From NCBI GenBank assembly GCA_030737835.1, contig CM060851.1:11026154-11090153 (forward strand): 64,000 bases of DNA. Direction: 5' to 3'. Both the position numbers and the translations under genes were made by a program. Positions 20,213-31,433 of the stretch are shown piece by piece. The stretch is from Acorus gramineus (lineage: Eukaryota; Streptophyta; Magnoliopsida; Acorales; Acoraceae). Below the pieces are notes generated by a model, which saw only the letters and a program-made list of their open reading frames with translations, ran no database searches and was not told the origin of the DNA. How positions within the stretch are numbered: the stretch's first letter is position 1; each line of letters opens with the position of its first letter.

Positions 20213-23200
20213 TCAAACAAATTTAAAACGCATAAGAAGCTTTACGGACTTGTATTTCTCGCCCTTGCGGTTGCAAAGTGGGACGGCTCGGACTCCGGTC
20301 TTCAATTCTGACACAGGCAAACACGTCTGGCCACCGAAGTTATCCTTCTCTGATTGATTATGCTCATGCACTTCAATTCTTAGCAAGGCCAATTCCGGGA
20401 CAGTCAGAGGAAAAGTGAACTCTTCATTCCATACTGGTGTCCAGTCATCCTCCATTATCTGTGTTTTCTTCATAATGGTATCAGCTGGCACTCCCGCTAT
20501 TCCAATCTGTAGGTAGACAATTCAGATTATGTTTGCATCTATAGAAACATTATAAGCGTCAAGACTCATTAAAGCAAAAGGTAATACAAATCATTCTGAT
20601 ATTTTGAACTACACAGCTAGGATTAAATAATTTTGGATACCAGAACAGTTGAAGGGGGGACAATGAAACAAAGCAGTGCATATATAAACTATATATAGAT
20701 GCCATTAACATCTTACTCTGGTATAAAAGTCAGGTGGGGAGTACATATCGAAATGTGTCTTATGGAAATCCAAATTCCATCCATCTCCCATATACACCTT
20801 CACCTGTATATAAACGTGATTGCTTAGATCGAAACAATTAAAATTTAAGAAAAAGAAAAGAAAGTCAAAATTGTCTTGGTGCATGCAAAACCTTTAATGT
20901 TTTCTTCACAGGCAACTTGGCCTTGGGATCAAAGATATGGCCATTTTCATCAGCTTTCAACAGAATGTCAGGTTTTTTCACATAACCACAACCTCCATTT
21001 GCTCTAAATTTTCCATGCATCAACCACAGTGACCTTCCATAACCCTACACAGTTATAATTTATATGTTAGTGGAAGCTAGAACTTCTGAGGAAAAGAAAA
21101 AAAAAAGCAACCATCCAGAGCGAGCAGTCCTACTCCTACATACAGTAAGGTGATGGGAGGGGAGGGACTGGATAGTGGATACTGTCCTAACCTTGGGCTT
21201 CTTTGTTGTGCATAAAGAGACCGTTCTGAGGACTCGAGTCCATGACTTTGTTCTGAAGATGATTTCTATATAGCATGATTCCATGCTCTATAATTATTTC
21301 ACATCAAAAGATAGCAACAATTCAATTCTTTTATGGATATATTATTTTCGATATAATAAGCATCTCTCTTTAGGGTACAGTGAATATGACTATAGACAAA
21401 AATACCTGAGCTCTGTTTCAGTGGGCACAGTCCCATGGACAGTCCATAAACCTCAGTTGGTAATTTTTCACATTTTCCATCCAACATGTCTATATAATTC
21501 CTCATGATGGTATATACATTTTTCATAAAAATATATACCTCATTAGATGAGATTAATATTCTTAAAATATCAAAATGTGCATGTTCTGCGCGGGATTGTC
21601 CCCAACATTATCCAAAATAATTCAGATAAAGTAATCAAAAGTAATCAATGCTTTAAAACTCCAATTTGACCATTCACAATATCACATAAAGCATACATCC
21701 GATGCTCTACAGAGCTTAGCAATATTCAACATAAAGCATTCAGGCTTCAAATGAGGAAAAAACAATTCAAACCCCAAAAGCAAGTTATGCCATTTGGCAT
21801 TAGTACTTTTGCAAGACATATAACAATCAACTGAAGTCATCAGGAATGCAATAATGTTTTAAATCCTACTTATATGAGAACTCAGAACCACTTATAATAG
21901 TCGGACAGATAATATAAGAAAGTGAGACAAAATGAACCAATTAAAATCAATATGCTATTTTTCAAGAAAATAATGATTATTTTGGTCTTGGTTATTGAAG
22001 TAATATGATTAAATTGCAAGTAGAATAAAATCAACTCTCGGTGATGACAATGAAATCCAAAGAACTGTAATAACATTATTTGATCCCACATATTGTTCCT
22101 GGCATGATGTCAAATCTCTGAAACAATGACGTGGTTACATGAGAAGTAAAAGAATCATTAGAAATAAAATGCCAAGAAAATTCATGACGCACTTGGAAAA
22201 TTAAAAAGAAAAAATATTGAAGAAATGAGAATAATGCTACAAAAACACCATCAAGAAGCCCAGAGTAGAACATATAGGAAAAGGAAAGAGATATCAGGAT
22301 ATGTCATATATAAAGTAAAATATAGTCTACAAATAACAAGATCCAAAGGAAGTATCATCCATTTGCTTATAAAAAAACAGAACAATAATCCAAATTTAGG
22401 ACTACTGATGAAAATTGCTACTCCTAACTCTCCCAAAAACTGCATGGGGTGTCACAAAGTTAACCAATCTAGTTCATGTTCCCTTTTTCATCCTTATAGT
22501 GTTAACCTCATATATTGTAGCATACAGATCCGTTGCAACATATTCATAATATAGATGATAACATAGTCATTTCAAAAGAAATAAATGGAATAATATTGTA
22601 TTGCGTAATGGAGATCAAAAAGTCCCTTATATAGTTACAAGATATACAAATCCTAGAAATAGAAAATGACCAAAATACCCATGTCAAAAATTCGAGTGGG
22701 GGCCTCTAGCCCGGGGGGGCCTGCGGCCCATGGGGGGCGTTGCCCCCTAATCCCCGGGCCTCCGGGAATAGGCCCAACAACAGGCCTATACAATGACTCC
22801 AATACTCCCCCTCAAAGTTGGAGCGAAGATATCAATCACTTGGTCAAGCTAGAACGAAGAACAGAGGGACCAACGTACTTGGTGAACATATCAGCAAGCT
22901 GCTCATTGGAAGAGACAAAAGCTGTGTCAATGGCGCCTGACTGTACTCTCTCGAAGAAAGGGAACATCAACCTCAATGTGTTTGGTCCGCTCATGAAGAA
23001 CTGAGTCCGAGGTAAGCATAATGGCAAATCGGTTATCACAAAAAAAAAGTAGATGAACCAGCTACAGGGAATCCCAACTCTATTAAAAGAGAGCGCAGGC
23101 AAATGATGTCACATGTGCCTTGAGCCATGGCACGATATTCTGCCTCAGCAGAAGAACGAGAGACAACACTCCGTTTCTTACTTTTCCAGGAAATAAGGTT

Positions 23201-26200
23201 GCCCCCATGGAAAGTACAGAAACCAGAGGTGGATCAACGATCAGAGAGTGAACCAACATAATCTGCATCAGTGTAGCAAGATATGATAGGCTGAGCACTA
23301 GTAGCATAGAATAAGCCAAGACCAGGACATGACTTCAAGTATCTAAGAATCCTGTAAACAGCATCTAGGTGAGAAGTTTGTAGGACATGCATGAATTGAC
23401 TCACCACGCTTACAGCAAAAGTCAAATCAGGTCTAATATTCATGAAGTAGATCAAACGACCCACTAGACGCTGAAACAAAGAAGGATCTGGTAGAAGGTC
23501 GCCTGATTCAACATGAAGGCGATGGTTCTGATCCATTAAAAGAAGTGGCAGGGTGACATCCAAGCATACCGGTATCCTCAAGAAGGTCAAGAGTGTATTT
23601 TTACTGGGAGAGAGAAATACCATGGCGTGGGCGAGACATCTCAATCCCCAAAAAATACTGAAGAGAACCTAAATCCTTCACATCAAACGCACGTCTAAGC
23701 TCAGCCTTCACTCTGACAATGTAATCAGCATCATCTCCTGTGATAATGATATCATCCACGTAAACTAGAACAATGGTGCATCGTCCATTACTTCAACGAA
23801 TGAAGCAAGTATGATCAGCATGACAACGAGTGAATCCAAGAGAGAGAATGATTACACTGAATCTCTAAAACCATGCTCTCAGTGACTGCTTCAGTTCATA
23901 TACAGATTTGAGAAGAAGACACACCTTCCTGAACTACTCCCCCTGAAGACGAAAACCAGACGGATGATTCATATAAATTTTCTCAGTCAAGTCGCCATGA
24001 AGAAAAGCATTTTTCACATCCATCTAATGAAGAGACCAGCTGTGGCAAGCAGTAAAAGAGACAAGAAGCCGAACAATAGTCAGCTTGGCAACGGGACCAA
24101 ATGTAGCATGAAAATCCTTCCCTGGAGTAAAGCCTTTTGCAACAAGGTGTGCCTTATATCGCTCAACAGCCCCATCAATCTTGTATTTTACAGTGAAAAC
24201 CCATCGACAGCCAACGGTCCTCTCCCTTGGTGGAAGATCAACTAACTCCCACGTATGATTTTTCTGCAAGGCATCCATCTCAACGGTCATAGCGGCGGTC
24301 CATAGAGAATCCTGTAATACCTCAATAACAGTACGAGGAATATGGATAGACAATGTAGCAACCAGGTAAGCTCTGTAGGAATTGAAAAGTCCCTGATAAG
24401 AAACAAATTGGGCAAGAGGATGAGCAGTGACACAACTCCGATGACCTTTGCGAAGAGCAATAGGCACATCAGAGTCAAATGGAGACAAATCAGGAACAAA
24501 ATGTGGAGTGATCAAGGAAGAAGGTGTACCTCAGTTCGAGGAGGATGTCGACAAGTGAGCAGGAGAGAGAGGTGGCCGATGTCTACGTGTATACAATAAA
24601 AGGAGACTGTGATGGTGACGATGGTAGTGGTGACGACTATGGTAGTGGCGACTGTGGCTGTGGCAAAGGCAATGACGGAAAAAATGAAGTCAGTCAAACT
24701 GGTGAAGATGAATGTTGGAGAACCGTGTCAGAAAAATATGGCACATCTTCAAAAAATGTAACATCAAGGGAATGAAACAATCGCCGAGAAATAGGATCAT
24801 AGCATCTATATCCTTTGGACATGGCCAAGGAAAACACAACGGATAGACTTATCATCAAGCTTGGTGCGTGAGGGCCCCCTATCCTGAACAAAACAAGTAC
24901 ACCCAAATACTCGAGGAGTGAGGAAAAGAGTACGATCAAGATACAAAACATGGAAAGGAACTTGACCTCCTAAAATATGATTGGGAGTCCGATTAATCAA
25001 AAAGGCAGCAGTGAGGACTGTCATACTCTAATAGGACTTTGGAACATTCATTCCTCCCTCGAAGGAGACAACGAACCATATTCATGAGATGACGATTCTT
25101 GCGTTCCGCCACCCCATTCTGCTCAGGTGTATATGGACAAGTCAACTGTTGAAGGATTCCCAACTAATTCAGATGAGACCGAAAAGAATCCAAAACATAC
25201 TCCCCTCATTATCAGACCTGATACTCTTGACAGTAATGTTAAACTATGTTTTAATCATGGACAAAAAATTAACACACTAAGAGGATACATCAGACCAAGA
25301 TTTAAGAAGATAAACCCAAGTATATCTAGAAAAATCATCAATGAATGTCAAGTAATTTCTATGACCACCAAAAGCAGTAACAGGAGAGGGACCCCACACA
25401 TCAGAATGAATCAAATCAAATAACCCAGAAGCTTTATTCATGCGAGAAATATTAGTACGTGTATGTTTAGAAAGCTCACACACAGCACATTGAAATTTAT
25501 GAGTCTTACATGAAGAGCGAAAAGTAGGAAATAAAGAACATTGCTGGAAATTGACATGTCCTAAATGAGCATGCCATAAATCTAGAGATTGTAGAGAAAA
25601 ATTATGCGAATGATCGATGGGCAAAATGGAAGCATGGGCCGTGATGGGTGATTCTCCGAAGACGTAAAGGCCATCTCTCTCATACCCCTTGCCAAAAATC
25701 CTCCGTGTACTCAGGTCCTAAAAAAACATAATGATCAAGGTAAAAAGTAAAAAGTCACAGAACAGTTCAAAACCTTAGTCAATTGGCTAACAGAAAGAAG
25801 ATTAAGAGCAAGATTGGGAACATATAACACAGAGTGTAATGATAAAGAGGAAGATAAAGGAACGGTACCCTTACTGATGACAGGTGTAAGTGAGCCATCA
25901 GCAAGGCGTACCTCTCTGTGCATAGAAGGTGATGTCAAGAGAGCAAACAATCGAGACACACTAGACATGTTCAGTAGCGCCTAAATCAATGACCCAAGAA
26001 GGAGATCATGATTGATTAACATGGTAGGCGGAGGGGATACCTGAGGTAGAGGAAGAAGCAGCAGAGGATGTTGGACCAGCATGACAGACATGAGAGGCAA
26101 GGCTCTCCCGAACCATGGCATTAATATGGTTCTGAATAGTACGCATATCAAAGGACCCAGATGGAGCAGTGGGGGCATCACCCGAAACCAAGGCATCAGC

Positions 26201-29200
26201 AACAGCAGCGCGAAGGGCAGACGAAGGAGCTCCAACATTACGAGATCGCATCGATTGTGGGTACAGAAGAAAACATCTGACTTTTTCATGCCCTGTTTTT
26301 TCACAGTGGCCACAAGTCACAATATTGTTGCGTCCACGACCTCAACCGCGACCACTATCCCCGTGGCCACGAGAGTCATATCCAGAGGTGGCCGCCAATG
26401 CCATCTGATCGCCGAGGGTTCCAGTGGTCGCTGAGGAAGAGATCTGACGGCAATGCTCATCACCTTCAATAATAACAAATGCATCAAATAGAGAAGGAAG
26501 TGGTGTGGTATTCAAGATCTGAACACGAAGAGATTCGAACTCCGGTCAAAGGCCCATAAGAAACGCATATGCCTGTTGGCGTTGAAGTCGGCCAACCACA
26601 ATCGTGGCAGCCTCCTTAGACAACTGTAAGAGAGGCTCATAATGGACAAGTTCCTCCCAATGAGCCTAAAGAAATCCAAAATAATCGGTAACAGATTGGA
26701 TACCTTGGGTGGCCTGAGCAATATCCTTGTACAACTCATAGATCCGTGAGTCATTCCTGGCATGACCATAGGTCTTCTTCAACGCAGCCCATAGAGAGTC
26801 GACCGTATCATGATACATGAACATATTATAGATCTGGGTCTCCATGGAGTTGTAGAGCCAACCAAGAACCGTACAGTTGTTGATCTTCCACTGATTGAAG
26901 GTCGCATCAGTTTCTGCCAGCCTTTTAATGGTGCCAAGAAGAAGGCCTGACATGCCTCGACTACCCAAATATAATCGAACAAAACGCGACCGGGACGAAT
27001 AATTTCATCCATCAAGAAGCACATTGGTAATCCGTTGAGCATGAGAGATATGCCCTAACGGAATGGTGGTGTCCTTGCTCTCCCCACCCGACAATGGCGT
27101 GGGGTCCTTCAGCGTTGGATCCATTGCAAACCTCAAATCTCGACCCGAGAGGGAAAGATAATAGTGATCACCACGACCCGTGATGAGAAAAAAAATCGTG
27201 AAACCCTAGGATTTCTTTGCGGCTCTGATACCAAAAAGAAATAAATTGAATAATATTGTATTGAGTAATGGAGACCGAAAGGCCCCTTATATAGTTACAA
27301 GATGTACAAACCCTAGAAACAGAAAATGATCAAAATACCCATACCAAAAATTCGAGAGAAGGACCTCCGGCCCGGGGGGGGGACCTGCGGCCCATGGGGG
27401 GCAACGCCCCCCAACCCCCGGGCCTCCAAGAATAGGCCCAACAACAGGCCTATACAATGACTCCAATAATTTCAAACAACCAGCTTCCAGAAACCACCAT
27501 AACCTTTGGAGTCCAATAACATTGAGGCACCCTAACTACACCTCACACTTTTAGTTGGGCATTCACAAGGGTAAGAGAATAGGTGTACCAATAATAATTT
27601 CCACACAAGGATGGAATAGGAAAAATTTTAGTAGAAAAAAGGCCTTTCTTAAACCAATCATCTGATCAATGGACATTGGAATAAACTTTGTTTACTTTTC
27701 CAGAAAGTCAGTGATCTTTAATAGCATATAATATATATAAATAACAAATGAGTGGCTTTTAATGAAGCAGTATACATAATTAACAATGCAGTCCACTAGT
27801 CAATTGACTGATCACAATAACAGGTATAATATAAAGAAAAGCTATATATATTGAATGATACCTGCATATTAAAAGCAACCATCTGAGCCCCATACATCCA
27901 TCCAATTAATGGATTGTAATTCGAGGAATTAAAACGGGTGCCTTTTGGATACACTCTTAACATATTCTTTTGGGTGAACCTAGAATCGAGTGCTTCATTA
28001 GTCCATGAATTTGGAAAAAATTATTTATTTCATCTCCTAAAAATGTGTAATGCACAAGGACCATGAAGAATGTATATAAATGCAAAGAATCTTTCAAAAT
28101 AATGATACAATTACCTTACAAGTTGTGTTGAATAAGAATGTGAAGCTTTTGCAAGCTCTTGTTCACTCAAACTCAGACGCTTAACTCTATTGGGATCCAC
28201 CTTTAGAGCCTCTCGCAATCCAAGCTTTGGTTTAGTAGCGTAAATGGTGATAAGCCGCTTATACTCAGGTGCAATACTCTGGTTTATTGTATGATCACCA
28301 TCATCAAGATCTTCCTCATCGTGGTTATGTTCACTCCCATTACGGTCACTCTGGACAGAATTAAATATCACGCATGTTATCATATAGGTACATATTAATA
28401 ATGCATACAGTAATTTAACAACACAATAATTTTAAAACTTTCCTTATCTTCATCATCCAGAAATGATTTTAGGCCCAGAAGTTCCTTTCCCCAAGCATCC
28501 TCAACATCTTCCTTGACACTTATTGATCCACTGTCCTTGTCTTTAAAACTTTTGGATTCAAGATATTCTTTTGGTGGTTTGGTTGATAGAGTGATCCGCG
28601 TCTTCAATTCTTCCGGTGAAGGGAATTCTTCTCTGCCATCTGACTTCGGGTAGAACAACATGTCGCCAAATGTTTGTGTGACCATCTGAACCATTTTCTT
28701 GTTATCAAAAATGTGGTAAATCAACGAATAAAATAAACTGATATGCATAATGGAACATAAATGATTACCTCAGCCACATTAGCCTGAAGATCAGGAGTAA
28801 GGTGGTCTTCCAAAGTTATTATGACAGGGTACAGAGAAGCAGAAAAGGCATGTTCTTTTATTGATTTCAAGCATTTGATGAGCTCTACTGGAGTGGTCAG
28901 TGTCCTACAGTTACACAGAATCTCAAATCACTTCAAAATCTTGGAAAAAAAGAGGCAATTTCTGAGCTTCCTTTACATGGACCAGAAATCACCTGAAAAA
29001 ATACGAAAGACAAACAGGCTAATTTTGGATCTACTTGACAAGGTAAAACATATATGGGATCACAGAAGTGTTAATGACTTAGTCATTTCCGGTGAAGTGA
29101 AGAACTCAAGACAATTTCTTCACCAGCATTGGATAAATTACCAAAATGTGCAGTTATTTACCGAATAATATATTGGAATCACATATGGAAATTTACATAT

Positions 29201-31433
29201 TGCTCCTATCAAATGATACAGTCTCTTTCATTTTTCCGCTATCTATCTCTCCCTCCTTTAATCCTATCATAGTTCTAATTATCATCCTACGCATACTAAA
29301 TTTTCAAGAAAACAACTCAATAGCCATCACCTGTGTAAGTAATATTTTATGATTGTACAAGGCACATATCAGTCATATATGAAGCATGTACATAAAAAGG
29401 TGTTTCAGCCAATATCAACATGGCATAGTTTTTTTACCTTTTTCCCTTTAAAGTAGAACAGAATTTCTTTATTTTTTTTGAAAAAAAAATGATTAATGAA
29501 AATTAACAAGGTTTACTTAAGGTAAAGAAAAAATTATGGATGCAAAGTGTGCAGTTCTTGATTATTTTCCACAAATTCAAATATTACAGTTTGAACTCAG
29601 TAGTCTTTATAATGATGTGATGTTAAAACATCATCGAGAGATTATAGATTTGATTTAATATTGGTGATTTTGTATTGTCATAATTAATTTTTCTAATTTT
29701 GTATTCCTAAAATTCAAATTGGTGAAGGGATAAGATATTTAATAGTTAGTTCAATGTCAATGAGGTGTGCTTAATTATGTATGCATAAAACATATTAGTT
29801 TTTATGGGGATATGTTAACTCAAGAAAAATCATGAAAAATGAAGATCTATTTCTTCATCATTGAACACTATAATTTATGAAGATATGTTTCATATTTTCT
29901 AGTGAGATGTGCATGAAGGACTCAACACGGAACATCATATAGGCATCAGACTTGTATTTAAAAATAAAATGGAATTCACACTCATGTTTTCAAAGCAAAA
30001 CCAACATAAAACTTTAAAATGGAACAACTTATTCGAAAATCAAAGGGGTAATGGAAGATTTAGATCTTGGACTTAATGGTTGTGTATAGAGATTTAGCAA
30101 CAATAGCATCACATAGCAAGTATGCTTCACAAAACAACAGCCATCTCATTTCACATGTTGAAAACCTACCTTCCATGTAGAATATCCACATTATTTTTCC
30201 TAGCATTTGGCCACATGTCCAATTCTATTCCCCGTACACCTCTCTTAAGAGCGTTTGTGATCGGCACAACACTGCAATCGCTACTGAGCTGATTCCCAGT
30301 CAAGTAGGAATTATGGCCTGTATATATGAAGTAATGGGACAATGGAGCCGTCATATCGTGATGTACCTGGGTAAAGATATACATTAGATGCAAACTTTGA
30401 ACATTGCATGGTTTCACTGTAAATGTTTGGTTTGATAATGAGAAATAAGAGAAGTTCAGGAGGTAGATTGCCAGAGTAATACACGTTCAACTACTGAACA
30501 AGACTTACCATCAATTGATCCAAAGAGTGATAAAGACAATTAAATGGGTGACTCCCACCATCCATGATGACTTGAAAAGAAAAAAAAAAGACCAAAATTA
30601 GCCTTTGAATATGAATTTGGATAGGAATTTTCCTTCTAAACCAGAGTTAGCCTTTAGCTAAATATGTTGAGAGATACTAGGTCTAACTACTAAACTCATT
30701 TATATTTTTTTCTATACGTAGTGTTACTTTATAATATCCAATAAATAGGATTCTTTGTAGCTCTTTCATGAACAACATCATAAAGAAACCATCTCCGCTA
30801 CACTTAGCATGGTCTGTGTTGGAGAAGTTTTTCTCCAAGTCCACGAGCCGAACAAGGAATGGTGGTTCTCTTTAATAACACAATGAATCATTCTAAATAA
30901 AAAATAAAAATAAAATAAGGTTTCAAAATGGAAGACCCCTCAAATTCAAAATTCAAAAGTTTCACCTTGCCCACTTAAACCAACTCCATCTAACAAAATA
31001 CCAAAAACACAAAACCTTCCATTCCAGGCAACATAACCATTTCATTCTAAAACACCAAAACAGACAAAAATCAAACAATGCCTCAAAAATTTAAAAAAAA
31101 ATGAATTACCCCAACTGAAGGCGAGAGCGGCGGATTGGACTCCCCGAAAAGGTACCGAAAGAACGAATCGAGCCCGAGAGACCCCTCGCCCTTCTTCGGG
31201 AACCAGATGAGATATTTAGAATCCCTCAAAACGGAATCGATGATCGCCTGCGCTTCCTCCCTAGTCACCCCCTCCTCACCCTGAACCTCAACAAGGAACC
31301 TCTGCAGCTGCTCCACCCCCATCGCCCCATTCTCCGAGTACCTCTCGAACAGCTCCCTCAGCTCCATCGGGGCCTCCGCCGTGGCTTGCCGGAACCTCCT
31401 CTTGTAGAAAAAGCAAACCCTGTAGGTGGACAT
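20213..31433 (-). CDS. PLC: Phosphoinositide-specific phospholipase C (plant PI-PLC), nine exons
   Basis: Cleaves phosphatidylinositol phosphates to diacylglycerol and inositol phosphates at the plasma membrane in Ca2+-dependent signalling. Exons (minus): 1, 31433-31110; 2, 30366-30170; 3, 28904-28769; 4, 28685 to about 28425; 5, 28350-28115; 6, 27979-27862; 7, 21044-20892; 8, 20803-20717; 9, 20506-20213 (TGA 20215-20213). Phases join for all but exon 4, whose donor is uncertain: the nearest GT, at 28438, is out of frame, and a weak GT at 28424 keeps the frame. About 600 residues, usual for the family. Domains: EF-hand-like region (exon 1); X with [30 protein letters not shown] and LEDH; an acidic linker (exons 4-5); Y with APEYKRL and [11 protein letters not shown]2 from KVYMGDGW to LLMRFKFV. 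Intron 6 (6.8 kb) holds a copia element. No stop or frameshift seen, so it is probably functional. Confidence 0.92.
22574..27468 (-). mobile_element. Ty1/copia retrotransposon in PLC intron 6
   Basis: LTRs at 22574-22804 and 27234-27468 (231 and 235 bp) are flanked by the TSD ATTTC at 22569-22573 and 27469-27473. In element orientation the LTR reads TATTGGAGTC...ATTTATTTCTTTT, so it lacks the usual TG...CA ends. The primer-binding site TGGTATCAGAGCC abuts the 5' LTR (plus 27221-27233) and the polypurine tract TTTGAGGGGGAG abuts the 3' LTR (22805-22818). Internal order is gag-PR-IN-RT-RH, the copia order. LTRs have diverged at about a tenth of positions by eye, and the coding part is broken, so it is an old inactive copy. 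It lies in the same orientation as PLC. Confidence 0.92.
22836..27124 (-). pseudogene. copia gag-pol polyprotein relic
   Basis: ATG at 27124 ([15 protein letters not shown]). Gag: [13 protein letters not shown] and a zinc knuckle [14 protein letters not shown] near 26320-26270. Protease: [11 protein letters not shown] near 25990, with Leu in place of the usual Ser/Thr of D(S/T)GA. Integrase: HHCC finger (WHAHLGH...CAVC, about 25590-25470), then LIHSDVWGP and [10 protein letters not shown]; later [10 protein letters not shown] and [35 protein letters not shown], and [14 protein letters not shown] near 23770-23730. RNase [11 protein letters not shown] near 23260, and LADMFTK near 22880. At least eight stops or frameshifts break it (near 27003, 26667, 26548, 26340, 25980, 24025 and others). 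Confidence 0.88.

Noticed and set aside
24524-24775. Gly/Asp-rich plus-strand frame (GDGDDG-type) inside the copia element.
   Set aside because: It is antisense to the pol relic and reflects a short GAC/GGT simple repeat between integrase and RT.
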